From contig JAUHWC010000001.1 in assembly GCA_030424845.1 (NCBI GenBank), positions 682,001 through 746,000 on the forward strand: 64,000 nucleotides of DNA. The letters run 5' to 3'. The translations under genes were made by a program, and so were the position numbers. This DNA comes from Alphaproteobacteria bacterium. GTDB taxonomy: Bacteria; Pseudomonadota; Alphaproteobacteria; Sphingomonadales; Sphingomonadaceae. Under the pieces are notes generated by a model, which saw only the letters and a program-made list of their open reading frames with translations, made no database searches and had not been told where the DNA came from. Shown piece after piece: positions 18,534 through 28,136 of this stretch (position 1 is the first letter of the stretch; every line of letters starts with the position of its first letter).

Positions 18534-18932
18534 TCAATCGTCCTCGTCAAGGTCGCGGCGCACGCGCGGATCATCCAGCAGCTGGTCGATCCGGCTCGCC
18601 TCGTCAAAGCTCTCGTCCTCCCGGAACTGCAGCTTGGGCGCGAACTTGAGGCCCAGCCGCTGCGCCACCTCGCGCTGGAAGAAGGCGGTGTTCTGCTGCA
18701 GCGCCTTGATTACCAGTGCCTCGTCCTCGCCCAAGAGGGGCTTCACATAGACTTTCGCGTTCCTGAGATCAGGCGACATGCGCACTTCCGTAACGGAGAC
18801 GGTATGCGCGCCGATGATGTCATCATGCACCTCGCCACGGGCGAGCAGTTCGGAAATGATATGGCGCACGCGTTCCCCCACCTTCAGCAGGCGGACGGAC
18901 TGGTCTTCATTGGAGGAATGGTGGCGGGCCAT
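18534..18932 (-). CDS. rbfA: Ribosome-binding factor A
   Basis: 30S maturation factor of 132 residues with a KH-like fold. Features: [26 protein letters not shown], the conserved [19 protein letters not shown]-type strand, and [35 protein letters not shown]. The acidic tail is short. The start at 18932 (MARHHSSNE) is 1 base after the DUF1697 stop, so the two are translationally linked. It ends the rimP-nusA-ylxR-infB operon as usual, apart from the intervening DUF1697 gene. Confidence 0.96.
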   Translation of the reverse strand: MARHHSSNEDQSVRLLKVGERVRHIISELLARGEVHDDIIGAHTVSVTEVRMSPDLRNAKVYVKPLLGEDEALVIKALQQNTAFFQREVAQRLGLKFAPKLQFREDESFDEASRIDQLLDDPRVRRDLDEDD

Positions 18933-18933
18933 T

Positions 18934-19479
18934 TCAGCTTTGTTCTTCCATCTTGTCCAAAATGCGCTGCAAGGAACGCATGTTGCGCGCCGTGCCGCGG
19001 CAATCGAGCTTGCGCTCAATAAAGGCGCTGGTCAGCTTGCTGGCGCCCACGCCATCGACATAGTCGATATAGAGGCAGCGGTCACCCAGCGCGATTCTCT
19101 CGTCCCCCCGCCCCTCGTATGCCGCCAGCATCACCTTGAACTGGTCAGGATCGGGTTGGCGTTCGAGGAAATGGGTATGGACCTTCGCCTCGTCACCGCC
19201 ATCGCGGAACGGATTGCCCTCCATCGCCGCGCGGATCTCATCGGCGGTCCGCACGGCAGCGAAGGTGGAAAAGCCGAAATAGTCCTGCACGATGAAGGCG
19301 AGCATCTCGGCCATCCCGTCTGACGGGCGCTCATCGAAGGAGAACAGCACGTTGCCGCTGGCGACAACGGTTTCCACGTCCTCGATATCCTCACGCTCCA
19401 GAGCGTAACGCAGGTCTTCCATCTTCAGCCGGTTGCCACCGACATTCATGGAGCCAAAGAAGGCGCAGTAGCGGGTCAT
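18934..19479 (-). CDS. DUF1697 domain protein
   Basis: Protein of 181 residues of the DUF1697 family (ferredoxin-like fold pairs, function unknown). The family pattern is clear: [55 protein letters not shown]-like text, and C-terminal [24 protein letters not shown]. It sits between infB and rbfA, where most relatives have nothing or truB. It abuts rbfA with a 1-base gap. Its ribosome-binding site lies in the 3' arm of an intercistronic hairpin. A translation-related role is only suggested by position. Confidence 0.88.
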   Translation of the reverse strand: MTRYCAFFGSMNVGGNRLKMEDLRYALEREDIEDVETVVASGNVLFSFDERPSDGMAEMLAFIVQDYFGFSTFAAVRTADEIRAAMEGNPFRDGGDEAKVHTHFLERQPDPDQFKVMLAAYEGRGDERIALGDRCLYIDYVDGVGASKLTSAFIERKLDCRGTARNMRSLQRILDKMEEQS

Positions 19480-19489
19480 ACGGCATCAC

Positions 19490-19511
19490 CCCCTCCCGCG
19501 AACGGGAGGGG
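19490..19511 (-). promoter_or_regulatory. Intercistronic hairpin covering the DUF1697 ribosome-binding site
   Basis: A 9-base perfect stem CCCCTCCCG / CGGGAGGGG closed by a 4-base loop (TTCG on the transcribed strand). The 3' arm contains the G-rich Shine-Dalgarno-like sequence for the gene starting at 19479. No T-run follows, so a terminator is unlikely. It could limit DUF1697-rbfA translation unless infB ribosomes open it. Confidence 0.55.
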
Positions 19512-19518
19512 TGAACAA

Positions 19519-22047
19519 TCACAGCGTGCGTTCGCGTTCCTCGACCTCGAAGACTTCGAGCTGGTCACCCGGCTTGATGTCGTTCGTGTCGGCAAGGACC
19601 ACACCGCATTCCAGGCCAGCGCGGACTTCGTCCACATCGTCCTTGAAGCGGCGCAGCGAGGCGATGGTGGTGGCCGAAACGATGACGTCGTCGCGCGTGA
19701 GACGGGCGTGCAGGCCCTTGCGGATGACGCCTTCCTCCACCAGCAGGCCGGCGGCCTTGTCGCGCTTGCCGGACTTGAAGACTTCCTTGACCTGGGCACG
19801 GCCGACCACGTTCTCGATCCGCTCGGGGCCAAGCTCGCCGGCCATCTCCTTCGCGATTTCCTCGGTCAGGTGATAGATCACGTCGTAGTACTTCATCTCC
19901 ACGCCATCGCGCTTCACCAGTTCGCGCGCCTTCGCGTTGGGGCGCACGTTGAAACCGATGATCGGCGCCTTGGACGCGCTGGCCAGCGAGACATCGCTTT
20001 CCGTGATCGCGCCCACGCCTGCGTGCAGCACGCGCACCTTGATGTCGTCATTCGACAGGTTGTGGAGCGCGGAATTGATCGCCTCGACAGAGCCCTGCAC
20101 ATCGGCCTTCACCACCACCGGGAATTCGATCACGTCGCTCTTGTTGAACATGGTGTCGAAATTGGTCGGGGCGAGCGCAGTGCGCTTTTCGGTAGCCTTT
20201 TCCTGGCGGTACTGGGCAACTTCGCGGGCGCGCTGTTCGTTTTCGACAACGGTCAGCTGGTCGCCTGCCTGCGGCACACCGCCAAGGCCGAGAACTTTCA
20301 CCGGCATCGCCGGGCCGGCTTCCTTCACCTGCTTGCCGTGATCGTCGATCAGGGCGCGCACGCGGCCGCTTTCGGTACCGACGACGAAGGTGTCGCCACG
20401 CTTGAGCGTACCGCGGTTGACGAGCACGGTGGCCACCGGGCCGCGGCCCTTGTCGAGCTGGGCTTCGATCACCGTGGCTTCGGCATCGCGATCGGGGCGT
20501 GCCTTGAGTTCCATCAGTTCGGCCTGCAGCAGGATCTTGTCCAGCAGCTCGTCCAGCCCGGCCCCGGTCTTGGCGGAAACCTCGACGTCCTGCACTTCGC
20601 CGGACAGGGCTTCCACGATGACCTCGTGCTCCAGCAGGCGCTCGCGCACCTTCTGCGGGTTGGCTTCGGGCTTGTCGCACTTGTTGATCGCCACGATCAT
20701 CGGCACACCGGCCGCCTTGGTGTGATTGATGGCCTCGATCGTCTGCGGCATGATGCCGTCATCCGCGGCCACCACCAGCACCACGATATCGGTGACGTTG
20801 GCACCGCGCTGGCGCATCTGGGTGAAGGCCTCGTGCCCCGGCGTATCGAGGAAGGTGACCTTCTGCTTTTCCTTGCCCTTGGTGGTGATCTGGTAGGCAC
20901 CGATGTGCTGGGTGATGCCGCCGGCTTCGCCCTTTGTCACATTGGCGCCGCGCAGCGCATCCAGCAGGCTGGTCTTGCCGTGATCGACGTGGCCCATGAT
21001 GGTGACCACCGGCGGACGCGGCTTCAGCGTTTCTTCCGGATCCTGGTCCTCGGTGGTGTCGATATCGACATCGCTTTCCGAGACGCGGGTGATGTTGTGG
21101 CCGAATTCCTCGACCAGCAGTTCCGCCGTATCCTGGTCGATCGTCTGGTTGACGGTGACCATCATGCCCATGTTGAACAGCGCCTTCACCAGGTCGGCGC
21201 CCTTCTCGGCCATGCGGTTGGCGAGTTCCTGGACGGTGATCGCTTCGGGCACGACCACGTCGCGCACCTGCTTTTCACGCGGCTGGCTGGAGCCGCCGCC
21301 CTGGGCGCGGCGTTCCTTCTCGCGCGCACGCTTGAGCGCGGCGAGCGAGCGCGCGCGACGGCCTTCGTCCTCGTTCAGCGCCTTGTTGACGGTCAGCTTG
21401 CCCGAACGGCGCTTGTCGCCACCGCCGGCGCCACGTTCCACGCTGCCCTTGCCGGCCTTGCGGTCCAGCTTCTTGTCGACCCGCTTGGGTTCGGGACGTT
21501 CGACCGGGGTGAACTTGCGCGGGGCAGGAGCAGGCGTGTTGCCCGCTGCGTCCGCCGGGTCGGCAGCGGACTGTTCCTCGGCCTGGGCGGCAGCGGCCTT
21601 CTCGGCCTCTGCCTGGGCCTTGCGCTGCTTTTCGGCATCTTCCTCGGCCTTGCGGTTTTCCTCGGCGCGGCGCTTTTCTTCCTCGGCATCCTTCGCGCGC
21701 TGATCTTCCTCGCGACGACGGGCCTCTTCTGCCAGGCGCAGGCGTTCTTCCTCGGCCTCGCGCTGGAGGCGGGCAACGCGTTCCTGCGGGGTCTCCGCAT
21801 CGGCGGCAGGCTTCTTGGCGATAGGCTTCTTGGCCGCCGGCTTGGCAACTGGAGGGGGCGGAGGCGGAGGCGGCGGTGCCACCTCTTCCGCAGCGGCACC
21901 GGGCTTTGCCACCTTGCGGCGACGCTTCACCTCGACCGCGACCTTGTTGGTGCGACCGTGGCTGAAGGTCTGCTTGACCTCGCCTGCATCGACCGAGCGC
22001 TTGAGTCCCAGTGGCTTGCGCTTCGGTGTGTCTTCGTTGTCGCTCAT
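19519..22047 (-). CDS. infB: Translation initiation factor IF-2
   Basis: GTPase that delivers initiator tRNA to the ribosome. 842 residues: an N-terminal IF2-associated patch ([21 protein letters not shown]-type text, first 25 residues), a long Ala/Glu/Lys/Arg helical region (about 70-250), then the G domain from about 345 with [20 protein letters not shown] and NKCDKPEAN, and domains II-IV to a C-terminus [11 protein letters not shown]. Everything needed is present. It lies 23 bases after the ylxR-like gene. Confidence 0.98.
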   Translation of the reverse strand: MSDNEDTPKRKPLGLKRSVDAGEVKQTFSHGRTNKVAVEVKRRRKVAKPGAAAEEVAPPPPPPPPPVAKPAAKKPIAKKPAADAETPQERVARLQREAEEERLRLAEEARRREEDQRAKDAEEEKRRAEENRKAEEDAEKQRKAQAEAEKAAAAQAEEQSAADPADAAGNTPAPAPRKFTPVERPEPKRVDKKLDRKAGKGSVERGAGGGDKRRSGKLTVNKALNEDEGRRARSLAALKRAREKERRAQGGGSSQPREKQVRDVVVPEAITVQELANRMAEKGADLVKALFNMGMMVTVNQTIDQDTAELLVEEFGHNITRVSESDVDIDTTEDQDPEETLKPRPPVVTIMGHVDHGKTSLLDALRGANVTKGEAGGITQHIGAYQITTKGKEKQKVTFLDTPGHEAFTQMRQRGANVTDIVVLVVAADDGIMPQTIEAINHTKAAGVPMIVAINKCDKPEANPQKVRERLLEHEVIVEALSGEVQDVEVSAKTGAGLDELLDKILLQAELMELKARPDRDAEATVIEAQLDKGRGPVATVLVNRGTLKRGDTFVVGTESGRVRALIDDHGKQVKEAGPAMPVKVLGLGGVPQAGDQLTVVENEQRAREVAQYRQEKATEKRTALAPTNFDTMFNKSDVIEFPVVVKADVQGSVEAINSALHNLSNDDIKVRVLHAGVGAITESDVSLASASKAPIIGFNVRPNAKARELVKRDGVEMKYYDVIYHLTEEIAKEMAGELGPERIENVVGRAQVKEVFKSGKRDKAAGLLVEEGVIRKGLHARLTRDDVIVSATTIASLRRFKDDVDEVRAGLECGVVLADTNDIKPGDQLEVFEVEERERTL

Positions 22048-22070
22048 ACGCCTTCAATAATCCTTCAAAT

Positions 22071-22808
22071 TCAATTCACTGCCGCAGCATCTTGCGCAGC
22101 ATCATCCACCGCAACATCACCGCAATTATCAGCCGGCAAACCGGCCCCGAGAAAGGTCAGCAGACGCCTCAACGGGACAGAGACCCGCTCGGCCGATCGG
22201 GCATCGGCAAGCGCCAGGTGGACGACATTGTCGCGGCCCAATGCCACAGACAGGGCCTTGCGGTCCAGTGGCAGGGTTTGCCCGGTTTGTCCGCTACCTT
22301 CTGCGTCCATGCCCACGCGCCAGGCCTGGTCGAGCTTTTTCGACCCGTCCTCGCTCGCATCGCTGGCATGGTAAAGCGCGGCAACCTTGCCGCTGCGCGC
22401 TTCATTGGCAATCTTCTCGGACCCCAAGATAATGCGTCCTGCACGCATTTCGAGGCCCAGCCGGTCGAGGAATGCCCGCAACAGGGCATTTTCGAACAGT
22501 TCCGGAAGATCCTGCGGCACGGTCAATGACCCGTCCTTGATCGAACGGGCGAGCGCAGCCTTCAACTGCCCGCCGGCAATCGCCGCAGCCAGTTCATCCT
22601 TGCTGGCCCCGATCCATGCCCCGCGACCCGGTGCCCGGGCCAGCGCATCGGGCAGCACCAGGCCATCGGGCGAGACGGCCAGGCGCAAGAGGTCATCCCG
22701 GCAGGCGTTCCTGCCGGTCAGGATGCAGCGCCGCTCGGGAACATCCTCGTCCCCGGAACGCCGCCCCGATCGCTTTGCAGCTACAGTGTCATTGCGAGGA
22801 TTCCGCAT
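22071..22808 (-). CDS. YlxR (DUF448) RNA-binding protein with L7Ae-like C-terminus
   Basis: Protein of 245 residues. The N-terminal DUF448/YlxR domain is recognised by ERRCILTGRNACRDDLLRLAVSPDG and PGRGAWIG. The middle part (about 110-165: LGLEMRAGRIILGSEKI, KVAALYHASDASEDG) fits an L7Ae/S12e-like RNA-binding domain, a fusion common in alphaproteobacteria. The remaining C-terminus ends Ala/Asp-rich. It starts 20 bases inside the nusA 3' end and precedes infB, the classic place for ylxR. YlxR proteins bind nucleic acid and modulate RNase P in some species. Confidence 0.88.
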   Translation of the reverse strand: MRNPRNDTVAAKRSGRRSGDEDVPERRCILTGRNACRDDLLRLAVSPDGLVLPDALARAPGRGAWIGASKDELAAAIAGGQLKAALARSIKDGSLTVPQDLPELFENALLRAFLDRLGLEMRAGRIILGSEKIANEARSGKVAALYHASDASEDGSKKLDQAWRVGMDAEGSGQTGQTLPLDRKALSVALGRDNVVHLALADARSAERVSVPLRRLLTFLGAGLPADNCGDVAVDDAAQDAAAVN

Positions 22809-24450
22809 CGGCGGCCTCCTCTGCTTGGGCTTCGGGTGCCGCTGCCGGTGCAGCGTCTTCCTCGGCCTCGAACCAGTGCGCGCGGGCCGCCATGATGATC
22901 TCGTTGCCCTGCTCTTCGCTCAGGCCGAAGGCACCCAGCACCCCGCCCTTGTCCTGCTCGCGCTGCGGGCGACGCAGCGGCGGACCATCGGCACCCTGGC
23001 GGCGACGCGGCGCTTCGCGCCTCTTCGCGATCAGTTCATCGGTGGCGAGATCGGCGAGGTCATCCAGCGTCTTGATGCCGGCCTTGCCCAGCACCACGAG
23101 CATTTCCTCGGTCAGGTGCGGGATATCCGCCAGGTCATCTTCCACGCCCAGTTCGCGGCGGGCAGCGCGATGCGCCTCTTCCTGCCGTTCGAGCGCTTCG
23201 TTGGCACGGCTCTGCAGTTCCTCGGCCAGTTCCTCGTCGAAGCCTTCGATGCTGGCGAGTTCGGCCAGCTCGACATAGGCGACTTCCTCCAGCTCCGCGA
23301 AGCCTTCGGCAACCAGCAGCTGGGACAGGGTTTCATCGACGTCCAGTTCTTCCTCGAACATCTTGGAGCGTTCGGCGAATTCCTTGGAGCGCTTCTCGGA
23401 AGCCTCTTCCTCGGTCATGATATCGATCTGGTGCCCGGTCAGCTGGCTGGCGAGGCGCACATTCTGGCCGCGGCGGCCGATGGCCAGCGACAGCTGGTCA
23501 TCGGGAACCACAACTTCGATGCGGCCTTCGTCCTCGTCCAGCACAACGCGGGCCACCGTTGCCGGCTGCAGCGCGTTCACCACGAAGGTGGCGATATCCT
23601 CGGACCAGGGAATGATGTCGATCTTCTCGCCCTGCAGTTCCTGCACCACCGCCTGCACGCGGCTGCCCTTCATGCCGACGCAGGCGCCGACCGGGTCGAT
23701 CGAGGAATCATGGCTGATCACGCCGATCTTGGCGCGGCTGCCCGGATCGCGGGCGGCAGCCTTGATCTCGATGATGCCATCGTAGATTTCGGGCACTTCC
23801 TGCGCGAACAGCTTCTTCATGAAGTCAGGATGCGCGCGGGACAGGAAGATCTGCGGGCCGCGGTTGTTGCGTTCCACCTTCATGATCAGCGCGCGGATGC
23901 GTTCACCCACGCGGGCCGCCTCGCGCGGGATCTGCTGGTCGCGGCGGATCACGCCTTCGGCACGGCCGAGGTTGACGATCACATGGCCGAATTCGACCGA
24001 CTTGATCACGCCGGTGATCACTTCACCCGCACGATCCTTGAATTCCTCGTACTGGCGCTCGCGCTCGGCATCGCGGACCTTCTGGAAGATCACCTGCTTG
24101 GCGCTCTGCGCGTCGATGCGGCCAAGGTCGACCGGCGGCAGCGGGTCAACGATGAAATCGCCGACGGCGGCGCCGTCCTGCAGCTTCTGGGCCTGCTTCA
24201 GGTCGACCTGCTTGAAGTAGTCCTCGACTTCCTCGACCACCTCGACAACACGCCACAGGCGCAGGTCACCGGTCATCGGGTCCAGCTTGGCGCGGATATC
24301 GTTTTCCGCACCGTAACGGGCGCGGGCAGCCTTCTGGATAGCCTCTTCCATCGCCTCGATCACGATCGACTTGTCGATCATCTTCTCCGAGGCGACGGCA
24401 TTCGCGATCGCAAGCAATTCTGCCTTGTTGGCGGAAATGGGACTGGCCAT
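22789..24450 (-). CDS. nusA: Transcription termination/antitermination protein NusA
   Basis: RNA polymerase-binding elongation factor of 553 residues. Order seen: N-terminal polymerase-binding domain ([17 protein letters not shown]), S1 domain (about 130-200), two KH domains ([34 protein letters not shown]) and acidic repeats with a helix-hairpin-helix ([16 protein letters not shown]). The C-terminus is an Ala/Glu-rich tail. Its ATG overlaps the rimP stop by one base, indicating coupling. Confidence 0.98.
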   Translation of the reverse strand: MASPISANKAELLAIANAVASEKMIDKSIVIEAMEEAIQKAARARYGAENDIRAKLDPMTGDLRLWRVVEVVEEVEDYFKQVDLKQAQKLQDGAAVGDFIVDPLPPVDLGRIDAQSAKQVIFQKVRDAERERQYEEFKDRAGEVITGVIKSVEFGHVIVNLGRAEGVIRRDQQIPREAARVGERIRALIMKVERNNRGPQIFLSRAHPDFMKKLFAQEVPEIYDGIIEIKAAARDPGSRAKIGVISHDSSIDPVGACVGMKGSRVQAVVQELQGEKIDIIPWSEDIATFVVNALQPATVARVVLDEDEGRIEVVVPDDQLSLAIGRRGQNVRLASQLTGHQIDIMTEEEASEKRSKEFAERSKMFEEELDVDETLSQLLVAEGFAELEEVAYVELAELASIEGFDEELAEELQSRANEALERQEEAHRAARRELGVEDDLADIPHLTEEMLVVLGKAGIKTLDDLADLATDELIAKRREAPRRRQGADGPPLRRPQREQDKGGVLGAFGLSEEQGNEIIMAARAHWFEAEEDAAPAAAPEAQAEEAADAESSQ

Positions 24451-25010
24451 CAGTCTTCAGCCTTCTCTTCTTCGTTGAACTCTTCGATTTCTTCGGCACC
24501 GCTCATGTCGAGCAGCTGGGTTGCGGCGATCAGCTTGTCGGTCAGGACGAGCTGGGCCGAATGGATCTTTTCAAGCGGCACTGCAAGGCGGCCCGCCTTC
24601 CTGTCCTCTATCGTGACGATATCGCCTTCGATGCCCACCAGTTCACCGGTGAGGTTGCGATGTCCGCCAACCTTCTCGGCCAGGGCGATCTTCGCATCGT
24701 GGCCTGCCCAGTTGGCATAATCCTTCGCCCGGGTCAGCGGGCGGTCGATGCCGGGGCTCGATACTTCGAGCAGGTACGCGCCCTCGATCAGCTCGCCCTC
24801 GGCTTCCTCGACCTCGTCGATCCTTGCCGAAATGGCGCGCGAAAGCTGGGCGCACTGGTCCATGATCATCTGCCCGGTCGCGGGATCTTCCGCCATTACC
24901 TGCAGCGTGCGCTCGTCACCCGAACCCGTCAGCTTCACGCGCACGAGTTCGAAGCCGAGGGCTTCCGCTTCGGCGGTGAACAAGTCTGTCAGGCGGGCAA
25001 TATCTGCCAT
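24450..25010 (-). CDS. rimP: Ribosome maturation factor RimP
   Basis: 30S assembly factor of 186 residues. N-terminal domain with GFELVRVKLTGSGDERTLQVMAEDP and ISARIDEVE, then YLLEVSSPGIDRPLTRAKDY, the most conserved family motif, and a C-terminal SH3-like domain (LTGELVGIEGDIVTIED). An acidic tail ends the protein. The start at 25010 (MADIARLTDL) was preferred because the upstream in-frame extension is not family-like. First gene of the rimP-nusA-ylxR-infB-DUF1697-rbfA operon; the promoter should lie within 25011-25180. Confidence 0.95.
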   Translation of the reverse strand: MADIARLTDLFTAEAEALGFELVRVKLTGSGDERTLQVMAEDPATGQMIMDQCAQLSRAISARIDEVEEAEGELIEGAYLLEVSSPGIDRPLTRAKDYANWAGHDAKIALAEKVGGHRNLTGELVGIEGDIVTIEDRKAGRLAVPLEKIHSAQLVLTDKLIAATQLLDMSGAEEIEEFNEEEKAED

Positions 25011-25179
25011 GGTGCTCCGGTTCGTGTCCTGGTTCGACAGGGCGGTGACAAAGCGGTTGGGTGCCGGCCCCTTGCGGCGCCAGCCTCCTGAAATTGTCAC
25101 GACAATGTCGGGATGCGGTGCAGATAGGCCCGATACCTCCGTGATGCAAGCCAATTCGACCGCCGGCAGACCCGGCCGC

Positions 25180-26040
25180 TCAACTGCCCGTGTCGGGCAT
25201 GTCGGACACGCTTTCCAGCAAGCCCGCGTCGATCGTCCACATCAGGTCGTTCTCGACCGTCCCGACCAGCAGCGATAACGGAACATAGCGGCTGGCGAAG
25301 AAGTGCACCTCGGTGGGATATTCATCGAGCAAATGCGTGACGAACACGCCGACCGGGCGAGCGCCCTGCGGCCCGCCGGGCATGGCAGCGGGCACATTGA
25401 AGCAGGAATTGAGGAACCGGCGCGATTCGCGGATGGAGCCAGCGGGCGCGATGGTGAAGCGGTAATGCCCGCCCAGCGGATAGGCATCGCTGGCAACCAT
25501 CGGCGTGAGCACATAGACGGTGATCTCGCCAGCTTCGTCCGGCGGGAAGATAACCGTGTTGGGGTTGGCATCGGCGCACATGCGGTAATCATTGTCGGCC
25601 ATGCCGGCAAAGGCCGTGTTGCGCGCTTCAACCATGCGTAGGGCTGCTGGCGAAAGCGGTTCGCGGGCGGCGCCTTCCAGCAGCCCCCCGCCCGTTACCG
25701 CATCCCCCGCGATGGCATAGCGCGCGGCAACCAGCCATTCGCCCGCCTCCTCGCCATAGAAGACAAGGTCCAGCTGGCCATCCTCTCCCTCCAGCACCAG
25801 GAAGCCGCGCAGCCACGAGCGGTCATAGCGGCCGTTGTCTTCCAGATCGGCAAGGAAGCGATCGGTGTCGTGCCATGCTGCCTGGTCATAGGCGAAGAGG
25901 CGGGCCCCCGTGGCCGCTGCGACGGCCACCTCCGCTTCATGCGGCGTGCCACCGGCACCATCCTGCGCCAGGGTGGCAACAGGAGCGGACATGGCCATGA
26001 AGGCCATACATGCGGCAAGCGCCGCGGTCTTCGATTTCAT
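25180..26040 (-). CDS. Secreted hypothetical protein
   Basis: 286 residues with a clear signal peptide (KSKTAALAACMAFMAMSA, cleavage probably after TLAQ near residue 26). The mature part has a run of beta-like segments (GFLVLEGEDGQLDLVFYGEEAG; HYRFTIAPAGSIRESRRFLNSCFNV) and two or three Cys that could pair (MCADANPNT; SCFNV). I do not recognise a family; it resembles periplasmic hypothetical proteins of sphingomonads. A strong ribosome-binding site (AGGGGGGAATTC) precedes the ATG. It lies 170 bases before rimP on the same strand. Confidence 0.8.
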   Translation of the reverse strand: MKSKTAALAACMAFMAMSAPVATLAQDGAGGTPHEAEVAVAAATGARLFAYDQAAWHDTDRFLADLEDNGRYDRSWLRGFLVLEGEDGQLDLVFYGEEAGEWLVAARYAIAGDAVTGGGLLEGAAREPLSPAALRMVEARNTAFAGMADNDYRMCADANPNTVIFPPDEAGEITVYVLTPMVASDAYPLGGHYRFTIAPAGSIRESRRFLNSCFNVPAAMPGGPQGARPVGVFVTHLLDEYPTEVHFFASRYVPLSLLVGTVENDLMWTIDAGLLESVSDMPDTGS

Positions 26041-26094
26041 GAATTCCCCCCTAATTCAGAGGGATAGTGGCGGATACAGGCCTGTTATGCAAGC

Positions 26095-26137
26095 AAAAGG
26101 GCAGGCAGGCCCGATTGCCGGCCTGCCTGCCCTTTTT
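26095..26137 (-). terminator. Strong terminator of the small membrane-protein gene
   Basis: A 16-base perfect stem from AAAAGGGCAGGCAGGC (26095-26110) to its complement at 26121-26136, with a 10-base loop. It carries T-runs in both directions and lies about 70 bases past the stop at 26207. Confidence 0.9.
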
Positions 26138-26206
26138 CCTGCACGATCACCCATATCCGGCACCGCAGCCGCCGATTTCCATCAGACGGCGCGGACCTTG
26201 TCCGGT

Positions 26207-26524
26207 TCAGCGTGCGTTGCGCTGGTTCACATTGCCATAGGCACTGGCGGTATCGTCAAAGCGACCCACGGCTTCATCGGCCTGGTCCAGCGGGTTGATG
26301 TCGTTCTCGTCCAGATAGGCCACGGCGCCATCGACCATCTTGTCGACAAAACCGGCTTCCTCGGCCTGCACCGTCTGCGACGGGGCGGACTGCGCAGCCC
26401 AGGGGCTGCTGGACTGCTGTTCGGCCTGCTCGTTCTTGTTCGGCATCAGGAAAAAGACGCCAAGGGCCAGAACGGCAGTCGCGCCAACCTTGTGGCGCAC
26501 GATATACTGTGCAACTCGAAACAT
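26207..26524 (-). CDS. Small membrane-anchored hypothetical protein
   Basis: 105 residues. A basic N-terminus (FRVAQYIVRHKVGA) leads into one hydrophobic segment (TAVLALGVFFLMP, about 16-29). A Gln/Ser-rich linker and an acidic C-terminus (FVDKMVDGAVAYLDENDINPLDQADEAVGRFDD) follow, likely on the outer face. No family recognised. AGGGGAG precedes the ATG. It is 100 bases downstream of pspF on the same strand and closes with its own terminator, so it may belong to the pspF transcript and the envelope-stress set. Confidence 0.75.
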   Translation of the reverse strand: MFRVAQYIVRHKVGATAVLALGVFFLMPNKNEQAEQQSSSPWAAQSAPSQTVQAEEAGFVDKMVDGAVAYLDENDINPLDQADEAVGRFDDTASAYGNVNQRNAR

Positions 26525-26626
26525 GTTACTACTCCCCTGAATCCAGACACCTGAATAGCAGGGGGGAGTTACCTTGCTGTTAAGCAGCCATTTTAGCCGT
26601 GGTAACTATTTCCACGCAGGTGCGCG

Positions 26627-27682
26627 TTAACCATCGGCATTGTTGCGGATGTCGTGTTTTTTCAGGCAATGGCGCAGCTGGTCATAGGTCAGCCCGAGCG
26701 CCTTGGCTGTCTGCCGCTGGTTCCAGCGATGCCGGCCGAGCGCCTGCAGCACGATGGCGCGTTCATGGGCATCGACGGCCGCCCGCAAGTCATCCACTGC
26801 GGACAGGTCCTGCCCGGCAGCGAGCTCCGGCTCGGCGTGCGATTTCGGCTGTGGGCCGCCCTGCCCCGGCGATGCGACCCGCGGCTGGGGCAAGGGCTTC
26901 CAGGGTGAATCGAACGGATCGAACACCACGTGGGCAATCGGCTGCGACCAGTCGTCCCACCGATAGACTGCCCGTTCCACGACGTTGCGCAGTTCGCGGA
27001 CATTGCCGGGCCAGGGATGATCTTCGAGCGCCTGCTGCACGTGGGTGGCAAAGCCGGGCCATTCCTCCCAGCCGAGTTCCGCCGCCATGCGCCGCCCGAA
27101 ATAGTCTGCCAGCACGGCGATATCGCCCTCGCGCACCCGCAGCGGCGGCAAGGTGATCACCTCGAAGCTCAAGCGGTCGAGCAGGTCTGCGCGGAAGGTT
27201 CCCTCCTTCGCCTTGCGTGGCAGGTCTTCATTGGTGGCAGCGACGATGCGCACGTCCACCCGCGTCGGGCGGGAAGATCCGATGCGCGTCACCTCGCCAT
27301 ATTCCACCGCGCGCAACAGGCGTTCCTGCGCGCCCATCGACAGCGTGCCCAGTTCATCGAGGAACAGCGTGCCGCGGTCCGCTTCCTCGAAACGCCCGGC
27401 GCGCGCCTTGGTGGCGCCGGTGAAGGCGCCCGCCTCATGGCCGAACAGTTCGGCCTCGATCAGCGTTTCGGGCAATGCGGCGCAGTTCATGATGACCAGC
27501 GGCTCCTCCCACCGGTCGGACAGGCGATGGAGACGCTCGGCGATCAGTTCCTTGCCGGTCCCGCGCTCGCCGATCACCAGCACGGGACGCGCCATGGGGG
27601 CCGCACGGCTGGCGCGCTCGACCGCGTCGAGGAAGGCGCCGGACTGGCCGATGAACTGGTTTTCCCGCTCCATCGCCGACAT
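26627..27682 (-). CDS. pspF: Psp operon transcriptional activator PspF
   Basis: Sigma-54 enhancer-binding protein of 351 residues, lacking a receiver or other N-terminal sensor domain as PspF does. The AAA+ domain starts almost at once: Walker A GERGTGKELIAERLH, the sigma-54 contact loop GAFTGA, LFLDELGTLSMGAQERLLRAVEYGEV (Walker B) and VRIVAATNEDL. The C-terminal Fis-type helix-turn-helix is at the end (QALGRHRWNQRQTAKALGLTYDQLRHCLKKHDI). The start at 27682 (MSAMERENQ) was chosen; MEREN at 27673 is an alternative. It is divergent from the psp operon. PspA normally binds and inhibits PspF. Confidence 0.95.
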   Translation of the reverse strand: MSAMERENQFIGQSGAFLDAVERASRAAPMARPVLVIGERGTGKELIAERLHRLSDRWEEPLVIMNCAALPETLIEAELFGHEAGAFTGATKARAGRFEEADRGTLFLDELGTLSMGAQERLLRAVEYGEVTRIGSSRPTRVDVRIVAATNEDLPRKAKEGTFRADLLDRLSFEVITLPPLRVREGDIAVLADYFGRRMAAELGWEEWPGFATHVQQALEDHPWPGNVRELRNVVERAVYRWDDWSQPIAHVVFDPFDSPWKPLPQPRVASPGQGGPQPKSHAEPELAAGQDLSAVDDLRAAVDAHERAIVLQALGRHRWNQRQTAKALGLTYDQLRHCLKKHDIRNNADG

Positions 27683-27685
27683 ATA

Positions 27686-27731
27686 GTGAAAATTCCCAAG
27701 CCTTGGCAATATGCGCCATCGCAATTTTCAC
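27686..27731. promoter_or_regulatory. Inverted repeats in the pspF/psp intergenic region
   Basis: GTGAAAATT (27686-27694) and AATTTTCAC (27723-27731) form a perfect 9-base inverted repeat. Between them lies the palindrome CCAAGCCTTGG (27696-27706). They are 40-90 bases upstream of the -24 element and immediately next to the pspF start, the expected place for PspF enhancer sites and pspF autorepression. Inferred. Confidence 0.5.
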
Positions 27732-27772
27732 CACTGAAGATTAAACCATTGCTTTTACTAACTTTTTCGGTT

Positions 27773-27788
27773 TGGCACACCTCTTGCG
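27773..27788 (+). promoter_or_regulatory. Sigma-54 promoter of the psp operon
   Basis: TGGCAC (27773-27778), five bases, then TTGC (27784-27787): an exact match to the -24/-12 consensus TGGCAC-N5-TTGC. It lies about 35 bases before the first ATG of the operon and faces it. Confidence 0.92.
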
Positions 27789-27822
27789 GTATCATCGGTA
27801 ACTAACGGATCAGGAGGAAAAC

Positions 27823-27978
27823 ATGTTCGATCAACGCTTTCTTGCCAGCAAGACCGGCATCGCCGCGGTGATCAGCATTGCGGCCATGGTCGCATTCAAT
27901 CTCTTCGCCATGTCGCAGCAGGCCGGCCTTGCGCCTGACATGCTGCTGGTGGCCACCCCGCTGGTTGAGCTGGCGTGA
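27823..27978 (+). CDS. 51-residue single-span membrane peptide heading the psp operon
   Basis: A small open frame with an excellent ribosome-binding site (AGGAGGAAAAC) right after the sigma-54 promoter. The peptide begins MFDQRFLASKTG, has one hydrophobic segment (IAAVISIAAMVAFNLFA, about 13-29) and a mildly hydrophobic tail LLVATPLVELA. Its stop overlaps a GTG that opens the frame leading into pspA. No named family is recognised. It resembles in size and layout the 42-residue peptide at 38792, which also heads a sigma-54 pspC operon. A role in membrane-stress sensing or PspA recruitment is inference from position. Confidence 0.75.
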   Translation: MFDQRFLASKTGIAAVISIAAMVAFNLFAMSQQAGLAPDMLLVATPLVELA

Positions 27979-28136
27979 CCGAAGAGAACACCAATCCCCT
28001 GGCGCCGATCGGCAAGGGCAGCAAGGCTGACGACAGCTCGCGGCTTGACCGCGAGATCGAAAAGCTGCGTACAAGCCCCACGCCGACGGGAAATTCCCTG
28101 TCGGCCGCCAACCCACTTACTTCAGGAGCTGCCTGG

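Noticed and set aside
19708-22374. 888-residue open frame opposite infB
   Set aside because: Antisense shadow; infB is complete and certain.
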